In this document: positions 26,548 to 33,508 of the stretch, piece by piece
How the letters are laid out: each line of letters begins with the position of its first letter
Numbering within the stretch: position 1 is the first letter of the stretch
Assembly: GCA_002403455.1 (NCBI GenBank)
Contig: DHHV01000129.1
Coordinates: 1-33,508 of the forward strand
Source of the DNA: Hyphomonadaceae bacterium UBA4763
GTDB lineage: Bacteria; Pseudomonadota; Alphaproteobacteria; Caulobacterales; Aquidulcibacteraceae
Length of the DNA stretch: 33,508 nt
Reading direction: 5' to 3'
The notes under the pieces: model-generated
Seen by the model: only the letters and a program-made list of their open reading frames with translations
What the model was told of the DNA's origin: nothing
Databases searched by the model: none
Translations under genes and position numbers: made by a program

Positions 26548-27390
26548 ATGGTGCTTCGAAATCTGCTTGTTGGCCTTATCGCCGTCTCGTTCGTGTTCTC
26601 GGCCATGCTCCCGGCGAGCGCCCAGCAATCGGGCCGATCCTCGCGCGCGGAGCGCAACGCCCCGACAACGCCGCCGCCGGGCCCAACGCCTTTGCCCGCC
26701 ATTATCGAGCCGCAAGCCGAGGCGACGCAGCGGTTGATGGACCGGCTCGGCGAGCTTGAAAATCAGATGCGCGAACTGGCCAAGCAGAACGACGCCCTGC
26801 GGGTCGATGTGGACCGCTTGACGCGCGAGAATGGGGCATTGACCCGCCGCGTCGATGCATTGTCGACCGAGGTGTCGGAGACGAAAAACCGCCTCGCAGC
26901 GGCTGAAGCGGCGCAAGCGGCGGCGCCCAACGCCAACGCGCCGGCCCCGGATGGCGATCCAGCCGCAGCGGAGGCCGCCGCCAAACAAGCCGCCCTCGAC
27001 TTGCCGGCCGACCCGGTGGAGATTTTCAAACGCGGCCAGCAATTTTTGATCGACGAAGACTATGGCAAGGCGGAAACCGCCTTTCGCGCCGTCATCAAGG
27101 ATCACCCAAAGTCGGCGCCGGCCAGCGACGCGCATTATTGGCTCGGCGAGACCTTGTTCGTGCAGGGCGCTTTTCCGGAAGCCGCCAAAGAATATCTGGC
27201 GATCGTCCGCGCCAACCCGAGCGCAGCGCAGACCGCGCAGGCGATGGTTCGCCTGGCCGCCTCTTTCAACCGCCTCAATGACAGCGAGCGGGCTTGCGCG
27301 GTCCTCGATGACTTTGCGGAGCGTTTTCCAAACGCTCCGCCGGTCGCGAAGACCCGGGCGGAGAGCGAACGCCGCGCCGGAAAGTGCTGA
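26548..27390 (+). CDS. cpoB: cell division coordinator CpoB (YbgF-type TPR protein)
   Basis: A 280-residue periplasmic protein that in other bacteria coordinates peptidoglycan synthesis with outer-membrane constriction by acting on PBP1B and Tol. A signal peptide (cleavage after ASA25), a Pro-rich stretch (40-52), a coiled coil (about 58-122), an Ala-rich linker and three TPR-like repeats (about 156-270, such as DEDYGKAETAFRAVIKDHPKS cut at both ends) follow in order. The ATG at 26548 is preferred to a TTG at 26539; neither has a clear ribosome-binding site. It ends 5 bases from the stop of the opposite-strand lipoprotein. Confidence 0.92.
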   Translation: MVLRNLLVGLIAVSFVFSAMLPASAQQSGRSSRAERNAPTTPPPGPTPLPAIIEPQAEATQRLMDRLGELENQMRELAKQNDALRVDVDRLTRENGALTRRVDALSTEVSETKNRLAAAEAAQAAAPNANAPAPDGDPAAAEAAAKQAALDLPADPVEIFKRGQQFLIDEDYGKAETAFRAVIKDHPKSAPASDAHYWLGETLFVQGAFPEAAKEYLAIVRANPSAAQTAQAMVRLAASFNRLNDSERACAVLDDFAERFPNAPPVAKTRAESERRAGKC

Positions 27391-27395
27391 TCGCT

Positions 27396-27914
27396 TTATT
27401 GGTCGGTCTTTTCCGCATAAATCACGGAAACGCGTGCGCCGGTGTCTAACGGCTCGACCGAAACAGTCAGGCTGGTCTCGTCCGCGCCATTGGCGCCGAC
27501 CAACATCCGCGTACCGCCGAACTGATTATCCTGGCGGTTGGAAAAGCGCTGATCATCGATGAAGGGTTTGTAAAACGCGACAACTTTATCCGCGTTATCG
27601 GTCGTTGAGCCGATGATCATGCCGCCACGTTTGCCGGGTTCATTGCCTTGAATGGACGACTCAATCGACAACCCAGGGTAAAGTTTGACAAAGCTCGGCA
27701 GATTTTCCGCCGCCGGCGCCTGGCCGCCGCTGGAAAACACCGCTGAAGATGTACCGTCTTCGCTTTCAAAAACGGCGGTGTCTTTGTCGTAAGAGAGACT
27801 GCCCTCGTCCGTCGTGATGGTCCGGGCATCCGGCCCCAAATCCTGTTCCGCTTTCTTGCCGCAGCCACCGAGCGCCAAGACGCCCGTCAAAACCACAATC
27901 GACCAATTGCGCAT
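27396..27914 (-). CDS. lipoprotein of unknown function
   Basis: A 172-residue protein whose start at 27914 is supported by GAGAGG 6 bases upstream. The N-terminus is a lipoprotein signal with lipobox LGGC (Cys18). The rest is soluble; LPSFVKLYPGLSIESS and a later ADKVVAFYKPFIDDQRF suggest the small alpha/beta domain seen in several uncharacterised bacterial lipoproteins. It lies 56 bases downstream of the LppC-type gene on the same strand, so they may be co-transcribed. Function is not known. Confidence 0.75.
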   Translation of the reverse strand: MRNWSIVVLTGVLALGGCGKKAEQDLGPDARTITTDEGSLSYDKDTAVFESEDGTSSAVFSSGGQAPAAENLPSFVKLYPGLSIESSIQGNEPGKRGGMIIGSTTDNADKVVAFYKPFIDDQRFSNRQDNQFGGTRMLVGANGADETSLTVSVEPLDTGARVSVIYAEKTDQ

Positions 27915-27970
27915 GAATCGCCTCTCTCGCATTACGCGCGGCCGATAACACAGGCAGCAGAGAAAAGCGA

Positions 27971-29350
27971 TCAACTCCCCGATTCAGGGAAACGTTTGGC
28001 GGCAGGCGCCAGAACGACCGCGCCTTCCGGCATTACCTGCATGATCGCTTGCACGCGCTCGGTCCGCCCGTTTGGCAAGAGGCGGAACAGTCCTTCAGCC
28101 CCGGCAAAGCCGATGACGCTTTCCAGCCGGTTGACGGAGAGACCGTCCGTTGACCCGCCCGCCGCCAATCGCGCCGCCATGGCGACCGCGTCATAGGCCA
28201 AGGGCGCCAAGCTCGACGGCGTTCCCTCATATGCGGCCACATAATCGGCGCGAAATTGCGCCGTCGCATCAGGATCGGCCAAAGTGAACCACCCATTGGC
28301 TAGCGCCGGCTCGCGCAGGATGGCCGCGTCATTCCAAAGGCTCAGGCCCAAGAATTGCACGTCGCGCGGATCGAGCCCATGAAACGGCAAGAGCGGCGCC
28401 AGCGCTTGCAGCATTTCGCCTTGTTCGGGCAGCAAGACGGCATGACGACCGCGTTCGGCCGCCCGTATTTGCCGCACGCTTTGGGCCAGCCGCCGGGCGG
28501 GATCGCTCATGCCGTTTTGATCGCGGGCGGGATAAGTTTCAACGGCGCCAAGGCGCGCGCCGGCCAAGGCGACTTCGTTGGCGAAAGCTTCGCGCACGCG
28601 CCGACCAAATTCGGTGTCGGGCCCGATCAGGTGAAAATGCGTGATCCCTTGCGCCGCCGCATAGCGGACGATGTTGGCGACCTCGAGCGAGGGCAAGGTC
28701 GATAGCAAATAGGCGCCGGCGCCATTGACGGCGGTCGCATCAGTGGAGAACCCGATCACCGGCTTGCCGTTCGGCTGCGCCCGCGCCACGGTGGCGCGGA
28801 CATTCTCCGAAAGCAATGGCCCTAAGATGATATCGGCGCCATCGCGAAGCGCTTCGTCGGTGGCGGCCTGCGCGCCGTCAGCGGTACCGCGCGTATCTTT
28901 CGGCAACAAAGCAATGTTCAAATCGCCATGCCGAAAAAGCGCCAATTCGGCGGCGGCCAGCATGCTTTGCGTTTCGGCGCGAACGGCCGCCGCATTATGG
29001 GAGAAGGGCAGCAACAGCGCCAGCCGCACAATCGGCCGGCCTTGCATATGAGCGGGCGTCAAGCCGGGCCGCGAGAGCGCAAAATCATCGACAACGCGTT
29101 GCGCGCCGCCAATGTCGCCCGACCGATCGCTGTCGCCATCGCCTTCGGCGGGGGATTGGTCTTCGCCATTAATGGGACGCGTCGGCGGCGCAGCGCCATC
29201 CGGTCCTTGCGACCGAGACGCCGGAAAGGCGCCGCCTGTGCCTGGCGTCGTCGTCTCGCAAGCAGCGGCGGCGAGCAGTAATAAAGTCGGCAACGCAAAG
29301 CGGGTCAAATTGCCGATTGTCACGCGCTGATTGACTGCTGTTGCGGCCAT
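27971..29350 (-). CDS. penicillin-binding protein activator, LppC/LpoA-type lipoprotein
   Basis: A 459-residue lipoprotein. The signal peptide ends in the lipobox AAAC (Cys31), after which a disordered Gly/Pro/Asp-rich linker of about 70 residues leads to a type-1 periplasmic-binding fold (about 105-455) with RLALLLPFSHNAAAVRAETQ and DGADIILGPLLSENV, typical of the LppC family. In gammaproteobacteria LpoA, also in this family, activates PBP1A; the alphaproteobacterial role is presumed similar. GGAGA precedes the ATG. The nearby genes cpoB and pal also act in envelope growth. Confidence 0.88.
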   Translation of the reverse strand: MAATAVNQRVTIGNLTRFALPTLLLLAAAACETTTPGTGGAFPASRSQGPDGAAPPTRPINGEDQSPAEGDGDSDRSGDIGGAQRVVDDFALSRPGLTPAHMQGRPIVRLALLLPFSHNAAAVRAETQSMLAAAELALFRHGDLNIALLPKDTRGTADGAQAATDEALRDGADIILGPLLSENVRATVARAQPNGKPVIGFSTDATAVNGAGAYLLSTLPSLEVANIVRYAAAQGITHFHLIGPDTEFGRRVREAFANEVALAGARLGAVETYPARDQNGMSDPARRLAQSVRQIRAAERGRHAVLLPEQGEMLQALAPLLPFHGLDPRDVQFLGLSLWNDAAILREPALANGWFTLADPDATAQFRADYVAAYEGTPSSLAPLAYDAVAMAARLAAGGSTDGLSVNRLESVIGFAGAEGLFRLLPNGRTERVQAIMQVMPEGAVVLAPAAKRFPESGS

Positions 29351-29407
29351 GCTCGTCTCCCTCGCCCATTTTCAGGGCCATTCCCATTTCCGGTAGGCAT
29401 GCGCGCA

Positions 29408-29419
29408 GCTGGCGCCAGC
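29408..29419. promoter_or_regulatory. 12-bp perfect palindrome upstream of the LppC-type gene
   Basis: GCTGGCGCCAGC reads the same on both strands and lies about 58 bases upstream of the lipoprotein start at 29350, between it and coq7. It could be a regulator site, but GC-rich palindromes of this length are not rare in such genomes. Confidence 0.25.
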
Positions 29420-29490
29420 GTCAATCATCAGCGATCATTCATCGACAAAGCGGCGGGAAAACGGCGCCGCCGCGCTCCCTTTTGCCGCTG

Positions 29491-30126
29491 TCAAATCCGT
29501 TTGCTGATCCCGATCGCCAGGCGACAACCGGCTTTGATGACGCCGGACAACAGCGGATAAAACGGTGCCGCCGCCGCCCCTTCGGCGATTGCTTCGTTCT
29601 TGTGGGCGACTTCTTCGGCCTGGAATTTTTCGATCATCGGTCGGAGCGATGCATCCTCCGTCGGCAGACGATCGATTTGTTCCTGATAATGCTGGTCGAT
29701 CACTGTCTCGACGGCGGCGGTGCAGGCATGCGCGGCTTTTTCGCCCATCAGCGCGGTCGCTGCGCCCAGGCTGCGGCCCATGACGGTCCATAACGGCATG
29801 ATCAAGGTCGGAGCGGCCTCATCGGCGCGCACCAAGGCGTCGAAGGCGTCAAGATGGGCTTGTTCGTCCGCCCGCATGCGCCGCAAGGACGACGCGATCC
29901 GCGCTTTGTGCGGCAGCGCCGAAAACACCGCCAATTGTCCCTCGTAAATGCGCACCGCGCCATGCTCGCCGGCATGATCGACGCGGATCATCGCGGCGCG
30001 ATCGATCAGATCGCGGGCCGGCGCCGGTGGACGCGGCCGGCGATTTTTCGTGGGGCGAGATGGGTCGGTCATCGGGACGCTCAAATTTGTGGGCCCACCA
30101 GATATCGGCCGCGACCGCTCTCGCAT
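29491..30126 (-). CDS. coq7: demethoxyubiquinone hydroxylase (Coq7 family)
   Basis: A 211-residue diiron monooxygenase of the Coq7 family, which hydroxylates demethoxyubiquinone late in ubiquinone synthesis. The iron ligands are visible in HAGEHGAVRIYEGQ, RADEQAHL, the central AVETVIDQHY and EEVAHKNEAI. The ATG at 30126 shares one base with the dsbB stop (TGATG), suggesting coupled translation; the first 40 residues are disordered and a second ATG at 30072 is possible. Confidence 0.92.
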   Translation of the reverse strand: MRERSRPISGGPTNLSVPMTDPSRPTKNRRPRPPAPARDLIDRAAMIRVDHAGEHGAVRIYEGQLAVFSALPHKARIASSLRRMRADEQAHLDAFDALVRADEAAPTLIMPLWTVMGRSLGAATALMGEKAAHACTAAVETVIDQHYQEQIDRLPTEDASLRPMIEKFQAEEVAHKNEAIAEGAAAAPFYPLLSGVIKAGCRLAIGISKRI

Positions 30127-30656
30127 CAAGCCGGAATTTCGTGCTCGTCCCAGGTTTTCGGCTGCGCGCGCGCGGCGGCGATGAAACTTACCCCGGCCAG
30201 CACCGCTGAAATCAAGAAATTATAGCCCGCCATGGAAACGCCCAAAAACGTCCATTCCGGATCGGCGCAAGATTGCACTTTAATAGCGCCGCTGAGAGCC
30301 GCCGCGACGTCGAGACCCTCCAGCCCGCCCAGTTCCGCCGGCGCGCAAGACGGCAATTCCGGAAAGACGTGATATTCAACCCCGGCGTGATAGCCGGCGA
30401 CGATCGCGCCCGTCATAAAGGCCATGCCGAGCAGCATGTCGACGCCGCTGATCGCCCGCTTGTCCATCCGGCCGGCGAACGCCACTCCGGCCAGCGCCAG
30501 CGCCGCCGCCGCCCAATAGACCTCCCGCTGACGCAAGCACAGATTGCACGGGCTCATTTGGCCGATCACTTCGAAGGCGTGCGCGCCGAGGATCATCGCT
30601 GCGCTGAACGCCAGCGCCGCCAAAGGCCAATGATTGCCGCGAAGGATCCATGTCAT
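30126..30656 (-). CDS. DsbB-family disulfide bond formation protein
   Basis: A 176-residue inner-membrane protein with four membrane segments (about 10-30, 45-62, 72-92, 142-162). The first cysteine pair is CNLC (37, 40) followed by LRQREVYW, as in DsbB, and the second pair is Cys104 and Cys130 in the second periplasmic loop. DsbB re-oxidises DsbA and hands electrons to ubiquinone. No dsbA is nearby. It is directly upstream of coq7, and the stop of dsbB overlaps the coq7 start by one base. Confidence 0.9.
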   Translation of the reverse strand: MTWILRGNHWPLAALAFSAAMILGAHAFEVIGQMSPCNLCLRQREVYWAAAALALAGVAFAGRMDKRAISGVDMLLGMAFMTGAIVAGYHAGVEYHVFPELPSCAPAELGGLEGLDVAAALSGAIKVQSCADPEWTFLGVSMAGYNFLISAVLAGVSFIAAARAQPKTWDEHEIPA

Positions 30657-30728
30657 GATGGGCCAAAGAATAGAGCTTTTTCCTTGAAAACCTAGGGCGC
30701 GGGCCTGTGCGTTGTCGCCGCACCGCCT

Positions 30729-31430
30729 CTAAGGCGCAGGCGATTGCGGCGGTGGTTTCGACTCGCCCAACAGGGCGCCTAAATGTTCACTCGCCCATTC
30801 CGCAGCAAAACCAATGCCAAACAAAGACCCGATCAAGATAATGCCGAGCAGGCTCGCCCAGCCGATCGTCACAACCATCCCGAGTGCGACAAAGAGTCCA
30901 TCGCGCGCCAACAGCCCGGTCGCCAGCAGCGCCAGCCCCAAAGACGGGATCGTATTGGTGATCGGCGGGAAGATGCAGATCGCCGCGAGGATCATCGCCA
31001 GCGCCGCAATCCGCTCGGCAAGGCCGGTCGCCGCCCAGGTCAGCCGCGGCCGCGCGATCTTGTCGATCCAGCGCAAGCGCTTGTCGGCAAACCCGGCCAT
31101 CGCCTGCAGCCAGGCTTTCGGGATGCGCCGCTCTCGCAAGAAGCCGGGAAGGTATGGCTCGCGCCGGCCGACCAGCATTTGCGCCGCCAACAGCGCGATG
31201 ATCGGCGCGGCGATCTGCGGCGGACCATAAAGGCCCGGCACAAGGCACGGGATCGCCATAATCAGGATGGAGAGGCCAAAGGCGCGCTCGTCCAGGCGAT
31301 CGACCATATCGCCCACCCGCAATCCGTCGTCCTCGGCGCTGGCGGCAAGGTCGAGGATCACCTGCACCAATCCCTTGCGGGGATCATCGCGCAAAGCGTC
31401 AGCGGCGGCGAAAGCGGGGTTGGGCGACAT
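30729..31430 (-). CDS. ExoD-family integral membrane protein
   Basis: A 233-residue protein similar to ExoD, first linked to exopolysaccharide production in Sinorhizobium. It has a short cytoplasmic N-terminus, then GLVQVILDLAASAEDDGLRV and a hydrophobic core with segments near 55-95 (LSILIMAIPCLVPGLYGPPQ) and 145-220. The start at 31430 (MSPNPAF) is chosen because the longer frame to 31583 runs into the next gene. The biochemical role is unknown. Confidence 0.83.
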   Translation of the reverse strand: MSPNPAFAAADALRDDPRKGLVQVILDLAASAEDDGLRVGDMVDRLDERAFGLSILIMAIPCLVPGLYGPPQIAAPIIALLAAQMLVGRREPYLPGFLRERRIPKAWLQAMAGFADKRLRWIDKIARPRLTWAATGLAERIAALAMILAAICIFPPITNTIPSLGLALLATGLLARDGLFVALGMVVTIGWASLLGIILIGSLFGIGFAAEWASEHLGALLGESKPPPQSPAP

Positions 31431-31497
31431 GGGGGCGCTATCGCCGATTTGCGCGCCCGCGCCAAGGGCGAGATGTAAAGCGCGCCGCAAGCGCGCC

Positions 31498-32772
31498 TTA
31501 ACTCTCCGCCGGGTAAACCCTGATCGCGGTGATCTGGTTGCGGTTGCGGCGCAAGATCTGGAACCGGTGCCCGTGAAAAGCAAAGCGCTGGCCGACTTCC
31601 GGGATCGCCTGCGCCTCGTGGATGATCAGGCCAGCGACGGTGACGGCCTCTTCGTCCGGCAGGCTCCAATCCATGGCGCGGTTGAGATCGCGGATCGGCA
31701 CCCAGCCATCGACATTGACCGAACCGTCCGGCTGCGGACGAACGCCTTGAACGGCGACGTCATGCTCGTCTTTGATGTCGCCGACGATCTCTTCCAAAAT
31801 GTCTTCGAGCGTCACCAGCCCCATGATCGCGCCATATTCATCGACGACCAGGGCAAAATGGGTGCGCTTGCGCAAAAACGCGTCCAATTGGTCTTGCAGG
31901 CGCGTCGTCTCCGGCACGAACCAGGGCTGGCGCGCCAAGGCGATCACGTCGACATCGTCCATATCGGCCCCGGAGGCGGCCAGCGCCCGCAGCAAATCCT
32001 TGGCGTGCAGGATCCCGACGATATTGTCGGCGCTGTCGCGCCAGAGCGGCAAGCGCGTATGCTGCGCGGCGAGGGCTTGGGCGATGATCTCGCGGGGCGG
32101 CAGGCTCGCATCGAGCATGCGCATGGAGCGGCGATGCACCATCACGTCCGCAACGGTCAGTTCAGAGAGCTCTAACGCGCCGCGGATACGGTCGCGCTCG
32201 TCTTTGACAATGGCCCCGTCCTGGTGGTGCAATTCCACCGCGCCGCGCAATTCATCAAACGCCGCGAACGGGTCCTTTTCGGGGTCCAGCTTGAGGCCAG
32301 CCAGCGCAAAGGCGCCGCGAACGACGGCTTGGACGGCAAAAACGGCCGGCGAAAACACCATGACGATGACGCGCATCAGCGGCGCAACCCGTAAAGCGAG
32401 CTTTTCTGGATTGGCGATGGCGTAGGTCTTGGGCGCGATCTCGCCGAACACCAGCAAGAAGATCGTGGTGAACGTGGTGCCGATCGCCACGCCCAAGCCT
32501 TGGCCGAGCAGGCCAGCGAAAAACACCGTCGCTAACGCCGCCAGCAGCGTGTTGACGACATTATTGCCAAGCAAAATGCTGCCGATCAGCCGGTCGCGCC
32601 GTTGCAATAAGAGATTGGCCGTGCGCGCGGCTTTGCTGCCGTCTTTCTCGGCTTGCAGCAAGCGCGCCCGCGAGGACGCGGTCAACGCCGTCTCTGATCC
32701 GGAGAAAAACGCCGAGAACAGGCACAGCGCTACAAAGGCCGCGCCGGTGAGCCAAATGGTCTGCGTCATCAT
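31498..32772 (-). CDS. CNNM-domain (DUF21), CBS-pair and CorC/HlyC-domain membrane protein
   Basis: A 424-residue protein of the hemolysin-C/CorC-like family. The N-terminal DUF21/CNNM region (about 1-190) has membrane segments and ETALTASSRARL, GNNVVNTLLAA and VFGEIAPKTYA; a CBS pair follows (about 200-330, with MVHRRSMRML and FALVVDEYGAIMGLVTLEDI), then the CorC_HlyC domain (about 345-424). Related proteins are Mg2+ or Co2+ transport proteins; direct transport here is not shown. The ATG at 32772 shares one base with the aroB stop (TGATG), so the two are coupled. Confidence 0.93.
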   Translation of the reverse strand: MMTQTIWLTGAAFVALCLFSAFFSGSETALTASSRARLLQAEKDGSKAARTANLLLQRRDRLIGSILLGNNVVNTLLAALATVFFAGLLGQGLGVAIGTTFTTIFLLVFGEIAPKTYAIANPEKLALRVAPLMRVIVMVFSPAVFAVQAVVRGAFALAGLKLDPEKDPFAAFDELRGAVELHHQDGAIVKDERDRIRGALELSELTVADVMVHRRSMRMLDASLPPREIIAQALAAQHTRLPLWRDSADNIVGILHAKDLLRALAASGADMDDVDVIALARQPWFVPETTRLQDQLDAFLRKRTHFALVVDEYGAIMGLVTLEDILEEIVGDIKDEHDVAVQGVRPQPDGSVNVDGWVPIRDLNRAMDWSLPDEEAVTVAGLIIHEAQAIPEVGQRFAFHGHRFQILRRNRNQITAIRVYPAES

Positions 32773-33508
32773 CACAACGCTTGTCGAAGCGTCTCCACTA
32801 TTTCCGCGCGCGGCGCCCCGCGCGCCACGAACGCTTCGCCGATCCGCCGCGCCAAAATCAGCGTCAGCGCGCCGTCGCGGGTCTTCTTATCGTGATCCAT
32901 GCGCGCCACCAAGTCGTCTGGATCATAAGGCCCGCCGGCGACCGCGCCAAGCCGCGTGGCGAACCCCATGCGATCAAGATGCGCGCGCACGCGGCGCCGA
33001 TCCTCCTGCGCGCAATAGCCCATCCGCGCGCTGAAATCGAAGGCGAACGCCATGCCGGTCGCCACGGCTTCGCCATGCAATAACCGCCCGTCATAGCCGC
33101 AAGCGGCCTCCAGCGCATGACCGAAAGTGTGGCCAAGATTGAGCAACATGCGCTCGCCGGTCTCGGTTTCGTCGCGCGCGACAATGCCCGCCTTGGCGCC
33201 GACGCTGACCGCAACCGCCTGGGAAAGCGCCTCGATCTCGCCGGCCAAAGCGGCCGCGCCATGCGTCTCCAGCCAATCGAAGAAGGCGCGATCGCCGAGC
33301 AGCGCATATTTGACGACTTCCGCATAGCCGGCCCGCATTTCCCGGGGCGGCAGGCTCGCCAGGCACGTCAAATCGGCCAACACCAGAAGCGGCTGATGAA
33401 ACAGCCCGACGAGATTTTTTCCGTGGCGGGTGTTGATGGCGGTCTTGCCGCCCACCGAGCTATCGACTTGCGCAAGCAAGGTCGTTGGGATTTGCACAAA
33501 GCCGATGC
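32772..33508 (-). CDS. aroB: 3-dehydroquinate synthase (C-terminal part, cut by the window edge)
   Basis: About 244 C-terminal residues of the second shikimate-pathway enzyme, open to the right edge. The visible start is the family motif FVQIPTTLLAQVDSSVGGKT, with the Lys of KTAIN, so the N-terminal NAD-binding domain lies beyond the window. The zinc ligands are seen as Glu in YAEVVKYA, His in LNLGHTFGHA and His in LLHGEAVATG. It ends by a stop overlapping the CorC-type gene start. Confidence 0.96.
   Translation of the reverse strand, partial: IGFVQIPTTLLAQVDSSVGGKTAINTRHGKNLVGLFHQPLLVLADLTCLASLPPREMRAGYAEVVKYALLGDRAFFDWLETHGAAALAGEIEALSQAVAVSVGAKAGIVARDETETGERMLLNLGHTFGHALEAACGYDGRLLHGEAVATGMAFAFDFSARMGYCAQEDRRRVRAHLDRMGFATRLGAVAGGPYDPDDLVARMDHDKKTRDGALTLILARRIGEAFVARGAPRAEIVETLRQAL

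Overview
The window is about 33.5 kb of GC-rich chromosome from an alphaproteobacterium. The evidence is a split F1F0 ATP synthase with an atpH-atpA-atpG-atpD cluster, carB followed by greA and an ELM1-family gene, trxB followed by a LysR gene, tolQ-tolR-tolA-tolB-pal-cpoB, dsbB-coq7, and aroB followed by a CorC/HlyC-type gene. The order within the class cannot be fixed from sequence alone. There is no CRISPR array, insertion sequence or prophage; this is mostly core chromosome with a few accessory pieces.

Layout. 1-2663 (minus): the N-terminal part of an ABC permease cut by the left edge, a pterin-carbinolamine dehydratase, and an exported HExxH metallopeptidase-like protein. 2744-5018 (plus): a promoter with a direct repeat, then an OmpR-type response regulator and its histidine kinase. 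5042-5766 (minus): a Phd/YefM-VapC toxin-antitoxin pair with a striking alternating operator. 6049-10578 (plus): the F1 operon, ending in a strong terminator with no atpC. 10615-13878 (plus): an alpha/beta hydrolase whose expected catalytic Asp is Asn, a conserved unknown protein, and an overlapping PAS-EAL protein and CheY-like regulator pair. 14063-20852 (plus): carB, greA, an ELM1-family protein, trxB and a LysR regulator.

20900-21873: a probable small regulatory RNA with an exposed C-rich anti-Shine-Dalgarno stretch and an intrinsic terminator, a second terminator, tRNA-Thr(GGT) on the minus strand, a 50-residue protein, and a FliL-like exported protein. 22152-27390 (plus): the Tol-Pal envelope system. 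27396-30656 (minus): a lipoprotein, an LppC-type lipoprotein, coq7 and dsbB. 30729-33508 (minus): an ExoD-family membrane protein, a CNNM/CorC-type protein and the C-terminal part of aroB, cut by the right edge.

The functions centre on energy (ATP synthase, ubiquinone), redox (TrxB, DsbB), pyrimidine/arginine and aromatic biosynthesis, and envelope constriction and maintenance (Tol-Pal, CpoB, LppC). The items most worth a second look are the small RNA at 20936-21056, the missing atpC, the Pal protein carrying a long charged helix while TolA has a Pro/Glu-rich linker, the three-half-site operator of the toxin-antitoxin pair, and the metallopeptidase divergent from a two-component system.
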